Assembly: GCF_001262605.1 (NCBI RefSeq)
Contig: NZ_LGTC01000001.1
Location: 4,412,001 to 4,476,000 of the forward strand
Length of the DNA stretch: 64,000 bases
Direction: 5' to 3'
Source of the DNA: Pseudobacteroides cellulosolvens ATCC 35603 = DSM 2933
GTDB lineage: Bacteria; Bacillota; Clostridia; Acetivibrionales; DSM-2933
The translations under genes were made by a program, and so were the position numbers. Position 1 is the first letter of the stretch; each line of letters begins with the position of its first letter. Of this stretch, positions 53,081-61,604 are shown piece after piece. A model generated the notes under the pieces. The model saw only the letters and a list, made by a program, of their open reading frames with translations. It made no database searches and had not been told where the DNA came from.

Positions 53081-53836
53081 TTGGCAGGCAAAATTAAACT
53101 AGTTAAAGATACCACTGATCGCTGGCTGCTTACTTATTCAGACCTCATGAATCTATTGCTAATATTCTTCATAATACTATATTCCATGAGCCAGGTTGAT
53201 GCCGAAAAGTTCAACAAATTGGCTGCATCCTTAAGGGAGGAATTTGGCAGCAGTCAAATAGGAACTTACATAGGTAATACCGGTACTTCAAATTCAATTA
53301 TTGACCTAAACGAAGGAAGCTCATCTACTGTGATACCTGATAATCTTGAACAGAGGCAGATGGAAGAGGTTAAGGAAAGAGTGGAAGCATTAATTAAGGA
53401 AAAGGGCTTTAAAGATCAGGTAAGAGTTTCAGTTAAGGAACGTGGAGTGGAAATTTCCATGCAGGAAAACCTTCTTTTTAAAAGCGGCAGTGCAGCATAT
53501 GAACCTTCTGCCAAAGCTACCCTGACTGAAATCGGTAAAATAATCAAATCCCTTTCTGGAAATCAAATAAGGGTGGAAGGTCATACAGATAACGATCCTA
53601 TTAATACTGAATTGTTTCCGTCAAATTGGGAATTATCCTCTGTACGTGCAACAAACGTAGTTAGAACTTTAATAGATATTGCGGGTCTAAATCCACTAAA
53701 AATATCAGCGATAGGATATGGAGAGTTCAGACCTAAAGCTCCAAATACTACCGCTGACAATAAAAGAAAAAATAGACGAGTTGATATTATAATTGTAAAA
53801 AGCTCATTTAATATAGGTGAAGCAGGCATTATGTAA
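53081..53836 (+). CDS. motB: Flagellar motor stator protein MotB
   Basis: 251 residues starting at TTG 53081 (GAGGTG site). A single N-terminal helix holds the ion-carrying Asp in TYSDLMNLLLIFFIILYSMS. The C-terminal OmpA-like peptidoglycan-binding domain shows VEGHTDNDPI, FPSNWELSSVRATNVVRTLI and NRRVDIIIV. It follows motA by 20 bases. A palindromic element follows its stop. Confidence 0.95.
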   Translation: MAGKIKLVKDTTDRWLLTYSDLMNLLLIFFIILYSMSQVDAEKFNKLAASLREEFGSSQIGTYIGNTGTSNSIIDLNEGSSSTVIPDNLEQRQMEEVKERVEALIKEKGFKDQVRVSVKERGVEISMQENLLFKSGSAAYEPSAKATLTEIGKIIKSLSGNQIRVEGHTDNDPINTELFPSNWELSSVRATNVVRTLIDIAGLNPLKISAIGYGEFRPKAPNTTADNKRKNRRVDIIIVKSSFNIGEAGIM

Positions 53837-53842
53837 TGATTA

Positions 53843-53969
53843 GGAAGTAATATTTCAATCATGCCTTAGTCATGTTTAAAATATAACTTCCCGTATAATT
53901 TCGCTTTCGTGTTAACTTAACTCGTGAACACACGCTCAAAACGGGAAGTAATATTTCAATCATGCCTTA
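53843..53969 (+). repeat. Palindromic intergenic element, copy 3, with an extra right-end fragment
   Basis: The full copy is 53867-53969 (103 bases): TAGTCATG left end, ataacttcccgtataatttc, cgtgttaacttaactcgtg, aacacacgctc, acgggaagtaatatttc and CATGCCTTA. A lone right-end fragment (ggaagtaatatttcaatcat, gccttag) at 53843-53868 shares its last bases with the left end. The right end encodes the last four codons and stop of wecB. Confidence 0.92.
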
Positions 53970-55116
53970 CCATAAACTCATCCGGCTTAGAAGCAATGTA
54001 CCCAAACTCGTACAGCAAAGCTTTCGTGATTCTTTCCGAAGCCATACCATCTCCATAAGGGTTAACTGCTTTTGCCATTTTATTATATTCATTTTTATCC
54101 TCTAAAAGTTCGGAAGCTAATTTAATAATGGTAGCTTCATCAGTACCGGCTATCTTAACCGTTCCAGCTTTAACAGCCTCAGGACGCTCAGTCTCATTTC
54201 GGAGTACCAAAACAGGTTTTCCTAAAGACGGAGCCTCTTCCTGTAATCCCCCGGAATCCGTCAGCACCATGTATGACAACCCCATTAGATTATGCATATC
54301 GGAAACTCCAATTGGTGAAATTAGATGAACATTAGGACGATCGCCCAATATGGATTTTGCCGTTTCCTGCACAGCAGGATTCAAATGGACAGGATAAACT
54401 ACTTCTACATCACTATATTTCTGTGAAATAACCCTAAGAGCTTTGCAGATATTAGTCAATGGTTCTCCAAGATTTTCTCTTCTATGTGCTGTAACTGTTA
54501 AAACTCGTTTATTGTTAAAGCTAACTTTTCTCAAATCTTCATTTTCAAAAACATAATTCTCTTTAACAGTAGTTTTTAATGCATCTATCACAGTATTTCC
54601 GGTTATGTAAATTTTTTCTTCTCCTACACCTTCATTTAAAAGATTTGTTTTATTAACTCCGGTAGGAGAGAAATGATATTCCGCCAGTGCACCTGTCAGT
54701 TTTCTGTTTATTTCTTCAGGATATGGTGAGTATTTGTCGAAAGTTCGCAGTCCTGCTTCAACATGGCCTACGGAAATCTTGTTGTAAAACGCTGCAAGGC
54801 TTGCTACAAAAGTAGTTGTTGTATCACCGTGCACTAAAACAATATCCGGACTGACTTTTGCAAATACATCACATAAACCGTCTAAAGCTCTTATTGTTAT
54901 ATCTTTCAATGTTTGTCTGTCCTGCATTATATTCAAATCGTAGTCGGGAGTTATACCGAACATTTCAAGAACCTGATCGAGCATCTGCCTGTGCTGTGCC
55001 GTAACACATACTATTGATTGTATTTCATCATGTTTTTCCAACTCTTTTACTAAAGGTGCCATCTTTATTGCCTCAGGCCTTGTTCCAAAAACAGTTACAA
55101 CCTTTAATTTCTTCAT
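53956..55116 (-). CDS. wecB: UDP-N-acetylglucosamine 2-epimerase (non-hydrolysing)
   Basis: Interconverts UDP-GlcNAc and UDP-ManNAc for cell-wall polysaccharide or teichoic-acid-like linkage units. 386 residues; GTRPEAIKMAPL, HGDTTTTF, GHVEAGLRT, HRRENLG, LTDSGGLQEEAPSLGKPVLVLR are present. AAGGAG precedes the ATG. The last residues VRHD and the TGA lie inside the palindromic element, so its C-terminus has been rewritten by the element. It follows the WecA-type gene, giving a two-step cell-surface glycan unit. Confidence 0.95.
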   Translation of the reverse strand: MKKLKVVTVFGTRPEAIKMAPLVKELEKHDEIQSIVCVTAQHRQMLDQVLEMFGITPDYDLNIMQDRQTLKDITIRALDGLCDVFAKVSPDIVLVHGDTTTTFVASLAAFYNKISVGHVEAGLRTFDKYSPYPEEINRKLTGALAEYHFSPTGVNKTNLLNEGVGEEKIYITGNTVIDALKTTVKENYVFENEDLRKVSFNNKRVLTVTAHRRENLGEPLTNICKALRVISQKYSDVEVVYPVHLNPAVQETAKSILGDRPNVHLISPIGVSDMHNLMGLSYMVLTDSGGLQEEAPSLGKPVLVLRNETERPEAVKAGTVKIAGTDEATIIKLASELLEDKNEYNKMAKAVNPYGDGMASERITKALLYEFGYIASKPDEFMVRHD

Positions 55117-55150
55117 TTCCAGCTCCTTCGCAGATATAAAAATGTTAATT

Positions 55151-56257
55151 TTAAAGTGTTTTATCTGTGCTTATTTTGTTTTCTGCCGCATCAATATTTG
55201 CACTTTCTTCATCAGAGCCAGTATCCATTTCTGTCATAAACCTGGCACCGCCTATTATGAAAATTGATAACGCTGCTACAAGAATTATAGCACTAATAAC
55301 ACCTCTGCCTGCCAATACAATAGCACACAATCCTAGTGCCCCGCTGGCAGTATATATTGCAACAACGGATTGCCTCTGATTCAATCCCATATCCATAAGC
55401 TTGTGATGGATATGGCCTCTATCTGCTGCCATGATGGATTTACCTCCAGCCAACCTTCTTACAATTGCTGTTATGGTATCAAATAAAGGCAGTCCCAAAA
55501 CTAACAGAGGAATAGCAATTGCAATTGCCGTATATGATTTTATCGTCCCTTGTATGGAAATTACGCCTAGAGTAAATCCGAGAAAATAAGCTCCCGTATC
55601 CCCCATAAATATCTTAGCTGGATTAAAATTGAAAGGAAGAAAGCCTAATGTCGAGCCTGCCAATATAGCTGTTATTATTGCTACATCCCATCTTGATGTA
55701 ATTATTGATACAAAGAACAGCGATAGGGATGCAATAGAAGAAACCCCCACAGCCAAACCATCCAAACCATCAATAAGGTTAATAGCATTTGTTATGCCTA
55801 TAATCCACATTATAGTCAGTGGGTAAGATATGTATGGACTTAAACTGTATCCATACAAAAGATTTATTTTTGTTCCTGTAATAACCACAATTATTGCAGC
55901 TATCAATTGAAAGAAAAACTTTATCTTCGGCCCCAACTGCTTAATGTCATCTATAATACCAATAACTACTATTATTAATATTCCGCCAATCATTCCCAAC
56001 ATCTGAGTGCTTAATTCAAAAGCATCTCCGCTGGTTATTGCATCGTTTATTATATTAAACAATAATGTAACAAAAAATCCTGCAATAATTGCCAGCCCGC
56101 CCAATCTGGGAATAGGCTTTTTATGCACCCTTCTCGCATCATTTGGTATATCAACTGCCCCAAATTTCACCGCAGCTTTTCTTGCAATAGGGGTTGCACA
56201 CAGAGCCACAATAAATGCCAATATAAAGGATACTACATATTCATATGTTAAACCCAT
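55151..56257 (-). CDS. WecA/TagO-type undecaprenyl-phosphate sugar-1-phosphate transferase
   Basis: 368 residues from ATG 56257 (AGAAGGTG site), with about eleven membrane helices. Conserved glycosyltransferase-4 motifs: AVDIPNDARRVHKKPIPRLGG, GIIDDIKQLGP, NAINLIDGLDGLA, KIFMGDTGAYFLG and the cytoplasmic RGHIHHKLMD. It attaches GlcNAc-1-phosphate to undecaprenyl phosphate, starting teichoic-acid-like or other surface polymers; the adjacent epimerase supports this role. Confidence 0.92.
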   Translation of the reverse strand: MGLTYEYVVSFILAFIVALCATPIARKAAVKFGAVDIPNDARRVHKKPIPRLGGLAIIAGFFVTLLFNIINDAITSGDAFELSTQMLGMIGGILIIVVIGIIDDIKQLGPKIKFFFQLIAAIIVVITGTKINLLYGYSLSPYISYPLTIMWIIGITNAINLIDGLDGLAVGVSSIASLSLFFVSIITSRWDVAIITAILAGSTLGFLPFNFNPAKIFMGDTGAYFLGFTLGVISIQGTIKSYTAIAIAIPLLVLGLPLFDTITAIVRRLAGGKSIMAADRGHIHHKLMDMGLNQRQSVVAIYTASGALGLCAIVLAGRGVISAIILVAALSIFIIGGARFMTEMDTGSDEESANIDAAENKISTDKTL

Positions 56258-56286
56258 GAATAACACCTTCTTTTGTAAAATATACT

Positions 56287-56325
56287 TAGGAATGTCTCAA
56301 ATAGTAATATTTTAGTCATTCCTTA
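56287..56325 (+). repeat. 39-base deletion derivative of the palindromic element
   Basis: Left end taggaatg and right end agtaatatttta..tcattcctta match the two ends of the full elements, with the central palindrome absent. Its right end provides the TAA stop of the dCMP deaminase gene. Confidence 0.55.
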
Positions 56326-56760
56326 CACTCTGACTACCCTTATACCGGCTTCCTTTAAAAGTTCCATAGATAGATCATCGGGATAATCCCCTCTGAATAC
56401 TATTTTCTTTATTCCTGCATTGATAGCCATTTTTGCACATAAAACACATGGTTGAATTGTCACATACAAAGTACCGCCGCAAACACTAACCCCAGAGTTC
56501 GCCGCCTGTACAATTGCATTTTGCTCGGCATGAATAGCCCTGCATAACTCGTGCCTCTGCCCTGAAGGAATATTAAGCTGTTCCCTCAGGCAACCAATGT
56601 CTGAGCAATGTTTGCAGCCTGTAGGTGCTCCGTTATATCCTGTTGCCAGTATCCTTTTATCCTTTACAATTAATGCACCAACCTGTCTCCTAATGCATGT
56701 TGATCTGCTCTTAATCAGATCGACTATGTCCATAAAATACTCATCCCACGATGGCCTCAT
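56323..56760 (-). CDS. Deoxycytidylate deaminase (ComEB-like)
   Basis: Deaminates dCMP to dUMP for thymidylate synthesis. ATG 56760 (MRPSWDEYFMDIV) has GGAGG 5 bases upstream, giving 145 residues. Zinc-binding and catalytic motifs HAEQNAI and PCVLCAKM are present; RSTCIRRQVGALIVKD is typical of the family. It is followed closely by the WecA-type gene and ends on a derivative of the palindromic element. Confidence 0.94.
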   Translation of the reverse strand: MRPSWDEYFMDIVDLIKSRSTCIRRQVGALIVKDKRILATGYNGAPTGCKHCSDIGCLREQLNIPSGQRHELCRAIHAEQNAIVQAANSGVSVCGGTLYVTIQPCVLCAKMAINAGIKKIVFRGDYPDDLSMELLKEAGIRVVRV

Positions 56761-56855
56761 ACCGACCTCCATAACCACATTAAAATTGCTAATAAATAAC
56801 TCAAATTTATATTTTCTTTTTTATTATATCGGAAAAAACAAAATACAATTTCATG

Positions 56856-57485
56856 TTATTTTGTTCCAAAAATCCTGTCTCCAGCATCTCCCAATCCTGG
56901 TATAATATATCCGTGATCATTCAATGATTCGTCTATTGCAGCACAATATATCTCAACATCAGGATGCTCCTTGTTGATCTTTTCAATACCAGGTTTTGAA
57001 GCAATTAGACACATCAATTTTATATTGTTCACATTTCTTTCTTTTATATAAGCGATTGCCCTGGAAGCAGATCCTCCTGTGGCAATCATAGGATCCATGA
57101 TTACAATATCTCTCTCCTCAATATCGCAAGGCATTTTGCAATAATATTCAACCGGCTCCAAAGTCCCAGGATCTCTATATAAACCTATATGCCCTACCTT
57201 TGCCATTGGAAGCAGTTGGAGCATACCATCTGCCATTCCCAGACCAGCTCTTAAAACTGGTACTATACCCAATTTCTTGCCGGAAATTACCTTTGTACGT
57301 GCAATTCCGACAGGAGTTTCAATCTCAACTTCCTTTAAAGGCATGTTTCTTGTAACCTCATAGCTCATAAGCATGGAAACTTCCTGTACAAGTTCTCTGA
57401 ACTCCTTTGTATCAGTATTTATATCTCTTAATAAAGAAATTTTGTGCTGAATTAGTGGATGATCAAGAAGATGAACATTTTTCAT
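56856..57485 (-). CDS. upp: Uracil phosphoribosyltransferase
   Basis: Salvages uracil to UMP. 209 residues with the family's VPVLRAGLGMADG, the PRPP-binding DPMIATGGSASRAI and the C-terminal uracil-binding YIIPGLGDAGDRIFGT. AAAGGA site. It lies 36 bases after rpiB, forming an rpiB-upp unit common in Firmicutes. Confidence 0.97.
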   Translation of the reverse strand: MKNVHLLDHPLIQHKISLLRDINTDTKEFRELVQEVSMLMSYEVTRNMPLKEVEIETPVGIARTKVISGKKLGIVPVLRAGLGMADGMLQLLPMAKVGHIGLYRDPGTLEPVEYYCKMPCDIEERDIVIMDPMIATGGSASRAIAYIKERNVNNIKLMCLIASKPGIEKINKEHPDVEIYCAAIDESLNDHGYIIPGLGDAGDRIFGTK

Positions 57486-57521
57486 TTGTTATAATCCTTT
57501 CCTAAAAGAAATTTTATATTT

Positions 57522-57971
57522 TTATTTATTTCTATACTTTTCTTCAATTTGTGCAATTTTATCCAGTCTTAATTGATGCCTTCCTCCGGCAAATTCAGTA
57601 TCCAACCAGGTTTCCACTATATCAAGAGCTGCTCCTATTCCCACTACCCTTTCTCCGAGTGCAAGAATATTTGCATTATTATGCTCTCTGGACATTCTGG
57701 CCATATATGTATCAGTGCAAAGAGCAGCCCTGATACCTTTTACTTTATTGGCTGCAATGGATATACCTATGCCTGTACCGCATATAACTATACCTTTATC
57801 GCACTCTCCTTCACTTACAGCTTCAGTAACTGCCTGTCCAAAGTCAGGGTAATCTACCGACTCAGTGCTGTAAGTCCCGAAATCCTTTACCTCATAGCCT
57901 TTTTCTTTAAGAAACTTTATTATTTCGGTTTTTAAATTAAAACCGCCGTGATCACTGCCAATACCAATCAA
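57522..57971 (-). CDS. rpiB: Ribose-5-phosphate isomerase B
   Basis: Interconverts ribose- and ribulose-5-phosphate. Motifs: GIGSDHGGF, the catalytic cysteine in VICGTGIGISIAANK and REHNNANILALGERV. The TTG at 57971 is favoured because AAGGGTG lies 6 bases upstream; the GTG at 57980 is itself inside that site. Length is then 149 residues, close to the norm. Confidence 0.94.
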   Translation of the reverse strand: MIGIGSDHGGFNLKTEIIKFLKEKGYEVKDFGTYSTESVDYPDFGQAVTEAVSEGECDKGIVICGTGIGISIAANKVKGIRAALCTDTYMARMSREHNNANILALGERVVGIGAALDIVETWLDTEFAGGRHQLRLDKIAQIEEKYRNK

Positions 57972-58053
57972 TTTTTTCACCCTTTTTCATTTTATATTAT
58001 TGATAAGTTTATGTCAAAATAAATAGATAAATATCAGATTAATTTCTTTTAAA

Positions 58054-58076
58054 AGTAATTTTACATTCATGCCTTA
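58054..58076 (+). repeat. Right-end fragment of the palindromic element
   Basis: agtaattttacattcatgc plus ctta resembles the right end of the full copies. It supplies the last codons and TGA stop of the phosphatase gene (AAG-GCA-TGA). Confidence 0.5.
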
Positions 58077-58552
58077 AGAACTATCATTAAAGCTCTTATC
58101 TCAGAAGCTATCTCTTCTGCACACTTTTCATAAACTTCCATAGAACCTCCAAAGGGATCCCTTACATCCAAGCTTCCAGTATCTTTAGTACCTTTTGAGT
58201 TTTTTCTCACAAATTCCTTTATTGTAAAAGTCTTATCCCTTGCTCCAGGAAAATTGTAAACTACCATATCTCTATGCCCAACTGTCAGAGTTAAAATCAA
58301 ATCTGCCTTATTAACCAAGTCACTGTTTATTTGTTTTGACCTGTGTCCGCTTATATCTATCCCGAATCTTTCCTTCAAAACCTTTATAGAATTGGCACTT
58401 GCCGTATCACCGTCGTATGCATTTACACCTGCTGACTCTACAATGAACTTATCACCGATCTCCGGATTTTTTGTAAGCTCACTCTTAAATATGCCTTCTG
58501 CCATACTGCTTCTGCAAGTATTGCCTGTACATACAAACAAAATATGTTTCAC
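58067..58552 (-). CDS. Low-molecular-weight phosphatase, YwlE-type protein-arginine phosphatase
   Basis: 161 residues. The P-loop reads VCTGNTCRSSMAEG; the Thr before Cys-Arg is the residue that in YwlE selects phospho-arginine over phospho-tyrosine. The catalytic aspartate is in VRDPFGGSME. GTG start at 58552 abuts the TAA of the Sua5-type gene (YwlC-YwlE order as in Bacillus). No McsB kinase gene is in the window, so arginine specificity is inferred. The C-terminal residues KA and stop come from an element fragment. Confidence 0.88.
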   Translation of the reverse strand: MKHILFVCTGNTCRSSMAEGIFKSELTKNPEIGDKFIVESAGVNAYDGDTASANSIKVLKERFGIDISGHRSKQINSDLVNKADLILTLTVGHRDMVVYNFPGARDKTFTIKEFVRKNSKGTKDTGSLDVRDPFGGSMEVYEKCAEEIASEIRALMIVLKA

Positions 58553-59611
58553 TTAATCACCTACTTTAATAATATTGTATCCTGCTGCCTTCTTCATCCT
58601 GTTCATAACTGCAAGTCCAACTCCAGTATCTTCTATTGCTTCTGCAAGGATGACTCTCACCCCTTTATCATCAAGATGCCTGAGTTCTCTGAACAGACTG
58701 GAAGCTATTGTATCCGGCATTTTCCTATCACCTAATGACATGACTGTTCCTACAGTATACAGACCCTTTGTTTGTTCAGTAGCAAGTATCCCTACCGGTA
58801 TACCATCTCTTTTATAGCTCTCAGCAAGCTCCCTAATCTTTTCTACACAAGCCTCAACTTTTCCTTCTATTATTATTACATCAGCTTTTGGTGAATAATG
58901 AGTATATTTCATTCCAGGTGCTCTAGGTTTAATGTCCTCCAGATGATCCGAAAGAATTGCCTTGTCTATATCGATTTTCCCAACTGCTTCTTCCAGCTGC
59001 TCTTTAGTAATTCCTCCCGGTCTTAAAATCATTGGAGGGTTAACCGTTACATCTAAAACAGTTGATTCGAGACCTACTTGGGAACTGCCCCCATCAATAA
59101 TCAATTCCACCTTTCCCATAAGGTCTTCAATAACATGCTTTGCCTCCGTAGGACTTGGTTTTCCAGAAATATTAGCACTTGGAGCTGCAACAGGAACCTG
59201 TGATTCCTCAATAATTTTAAGTGCAATAGGATGTGACGGCATCCTGATTGCTACAGTACTAAGACCTGCAGTTATAATTTCCGGAACACGGCTTGATTTT
59301 TCCATAATCAAGGTTAAAGGTCCCGGCCAAAATTTTTCCATCAATTTAAATGCCAACTCCGGTATATTCTTGACAAGTCTTTTAACCATTTCAACATTAC
59401 AGACATGGACAATCAGCGGATTGTCCGACGGTCTTCCTTTTGCAACGAAAATTTCGGATACTGCTTTTTCATCTAATGCATTTGCCCCCAGTCCATAAAC
59501 AGTTTCAGTGGGAAAAGCAACAAGACCACCCGATTTTAATATGTCAGCTGCAATACCAATATTTTTAATATCAATACTGTTTTTATCTATAGTCTTTATA
59601 ATAGTTTTCAA
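58553..59611 (-). CDS. Threonylcarbamoyl-AMP synthase (Sua5/YwlC type)
   Basis: Makes the activated intermediate for the t6A modification of tRNAs reading ANN codons. 352 residues: the YrdC domain (GGLVAFPTETVYGLGANA, KGRPSDNPLIVHV, FWPGPLTLIM, PSANISGKPSPT) is followed by the smaller Sua5 domain after APGMKYTHYSPKAD. TTG start at 59611 with AGGAG 8 bases upstream. Confidence 0.95.
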   Translation of the reverse strand: MKTIIKTIDKNSIDIKNIGIAADILKSGGLVAFPTETVYGLGANALDEKAVSEIFVAKGRPSDNPLIVHVCNVEMVKRLVKNIPELAFKLMEKFWPGPLTLIMEKSSRVPEIITAGLSTVAIRMPSHPIALKIIEESQVPVAAPSANISGKPSPTEAKHVIEDLMGKVELIIDGGSSQVGLESTVLDVTVNPPMILRPGGITKEQLEEAVGKIDIDKAILSDHLEDIKPRAPGMKYTHYSPKADVIIIEGKVEACVEKIRELAESYKRDGIPVGILATEQTKGLYTVGTVMSLGDRKMPDTIASSLFRELRHLDDKGVRVILAEAIEDTGVGLAVMNRMKKAAGYNIIKVGD

Positions 59612-59662
59612 CTCACTGCTCCTTTTTATTAAAATTAATTAATTTTTATTGCAGGCAGCAAT

Positions 59663-59687
59663 AATGTATTTTTTTGAAATGCCCTTA
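59663..59687. repeat. Second copy of the 24/25-base sequence at 21631-21654
   Basis: aatgta-ttttttt-gaaatgccctta, one T longer than the first copy. Its end encodes TAAGGGCAT on the minus strand, whose TAA is the stop of the ZIP transporter gene. Confidence 0.5.
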
Positions 59688-60422
59688 ATCAATAGTCACA
59701 ATTATACCGCATATAAGGCCAATCATGTTTCCTATAACCGGGAACCTGCCTCTATACAGGTTTTTTGACTGGGGAATCAGCTCACCTAAAACTATATAAA
59801 TCATGCATCCCCCGGCAAACCCCAAACACGCCCCTATCAGCTCCTGAGATATGCCGCCTAAAAATGCTCCCAAGAAGGCTCCAATGCCCATAGGCACTCC
59901 AGTTAATGCAGTATAGAAAAATGCTTTAAACCTGCTTAACCCTCCTAACCTCATGGGTAGTGCCATTGCTATTCCTTCAGGAATATCATGAATTGCTATA
60001 ACAAGGGTTATAGTCAATCCAAGTTCTACAGAAGCACCAAATCCCGAACCAACGGCTATTCCTTCCGGAAAATTATGCAGTGCCAATCCTATTGCTGTGA
60101 GTATACCTGTTCTAAGTAAACTTGAGTTCTTATAGCTCTTCTTTATGTAATCTGTACTATTTATATATTCTTCTACTGCAATTATGGTTAAAATACCTGC
60201 AATAACACCTGCAAATGTCAGATACACACCACTAAAGCCGAAAGCCTCAGGTAAAAGCTCAAAGCATACAACCGCCATCATAAGTCCTGATGAAAATTCG
60301 ATGATAAAGCCTAAAGTCCGGTTTGATATATCCTTAATAAAAAAAGCCATTAAACCTCCGGCACCTGTTCCTGCAATCCCCGAGATAAGGCCTATTAATG
60401 AAACTTTTAATAACAAATCCAT
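59685..60422 (-). CDS. ZIP-family metal transporter
   Basis: 245 residues, about eight membrane helices. The two metal-site helices carry HNFPEGIAVGSGF and HDIPEGIAMALPM, typical of the GufA-like ZIP branch. It probably imports zinc or another divalent metal. TTGGAGTG precedes the ATG. It lies between prfA and the Sua5-type gene, all on one strand. Confidence 0.92.
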   Translation of the reverse strand: MDLLLKVSLIGLISGIAGTGAGGLMAFFIKDISNRTLGFIIEFSSGLMMAVVCFELLPEAFGFSGVYLTFAGVIAGILTIIAVEEYINSTDYIKKSYKNSSLLRTGILTAIGLALHNFPEGIAVGSGFGASVELGLTITLVIAIHDIPEGIAMALPMRLGGLSRFKAFFYTALTGVPMGIGAFLGAFLGGISQELIGACLGFAGGCMIYIVLGELIPQSKNLYRGRFPVIGNMIGLICGIIVTID

Positions 60423-60521
60423 AAACTCACTCCAATATTTAAGAATTAATATTTGATCAACTTACAATCCGCATATTAATTCTTATTCAACAAGTGAGCT
60501 TAAAATAATAAAATCTTAATA

Positions 60522-61604
60522 TTAATCCTCATCATCCATAGCTCCGCTTCCGAGCTTTTCAGACTGATCTGTGGTAATGAGTGCATCTATAACCTCATCA
60601 AGGTCTCCATCAACAATACTATCAAGTTTGTATAATGTAAGTCCTATTCTATGATCTGTAATTCTTCCCTGAGGATAATTGTATGTCCTGATCCTCTCAC
60701 TCCTGTCACCGGTTCCAACCTGGCTTTTCCTTGCCTGGGCAACCTCTGAGTTTTTTTGCTCCTCTGCAATCTCAAACAGCTTGGATCTCAAGACCTTCAT
60801 GGCCTTGTCCTTGTTTTTATGCTGTGAACGCTCATCCTGACAGGTAACTACCAACCCGGTAGGAATATGGGTAATTCTAATAGCTGATTCAGTTTTGTTA
60901 ATATGCTGTCCACCGGCACCCCCAGCTCTATAAGTATCAATCTGCAGATCTGCTGGATTTATATCAACTTCAACATCATCAACTTCCGGCAGTACAGCTA
61001 CTGTGATTGTAGATGTATGTATCCTTCCGCTTGCTTCAGTTGTAGGAACTCGTTGCACCCTGTGAACACCGCTTTCGAATTTCAGACGGCTGTATGCACC
61101 TTTTGCTTCTATGGAAAACACAACTTCCTTAAATCCTCCAAGCTCTGTCGGATTAGAATCAAGGATTTCCACCTTCCATCTTTTCCTCTCTGCATACCTT
61201 GTATACATTCTGAAAAGCACCTGTGCAAACAATGCTGCCTCTTCTCCGCCTGCTCCTCCTCTTATTTCCACAATAACACTTCTGTCATCATTTGGGTCCT
61301 TGGGAATAAGCAGAATTTTAAGCTCCTTTTTTATAACCTCAAGTTTTTCCTCTGCCTCTTTGAATTCAGCCTGAACCATCTCCCTGAAGTCAGCATCAAG
61401 CTTGTCTTGGAGAAGTTCTCTTGCATCTTGTATATCCTTGCTCACCTTTTTATACTCTCTATATTTCTCAACAATCTCCAATAAATCGGAATGTTCTTTC
61501 ATGTACTTTTTATATTCCTCCTGATTTCCTATAACAGAAGGATCACTGAGCTTATGATTTATTTCTTCAAATCTGTCCTCAGCTGCTTGAAGTTTGTCAA
61601 ACAT
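60522..61604 (-). CDS. prfA: Peptide chain release factor 1
   Basis: Terminates translation at UAA and UAG. ATG 61604 (MFDKLQAAEDRFEEI; GAGGTG site) gives 360 residues. The codon-recognition tripeptide PTT lies in RVQRVPTTEASGRIHTS, and the peptidyl-hydrolysis GGQ in GAGGQHINKT. C-terminal ERIRTYNYPQGRITDHRIG is conserved. No prmC methyltransferase gene is adjacent here. Confidence 0.96.
   Translation of the reverse strand: MFDKLQAAEDRFEEINHKLSDPSVIGNQEEYKKYMKEHSDLLEIVEKYREYKKVSKDIQDARELLQDKLDADFREMVQAEFKEAEEKLEVIKKELKILLIPKDPNDDRSVIVEIRGGAGGEEAALFAQVLFRMYTRYAERKRWKVEILDSNPTELGGFKEVVFSIEAKGAYSRLKFESGVHRVQRVPTTEASGRIHTSTITVAVLPEVDDVEVDINPADLQIDTYRAGGAGGQHINKTESAIRITHIPTGLVVTCQDERSQHKNKDKAMKVLRSKLFEIAEEQKNSEVAQARKSQVGTGDRSERIRTYNYPQGRITDHRIGLTLYKLDSIVDGDLDEVIDALITTDQSEKLGSGAMDDED

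Noticed and set aside
58962..59498. 178-codon plus-strand frame inside the Sua5-type gene
   Set aside because: Antisense shadow of a well-conserved enzyme gene.
60903..61484. 193-codon plus-strand frame inside prfA
   Set aside because: Antisense to the conserved RF1 sequence; no ribosome site and no recognisable domain.
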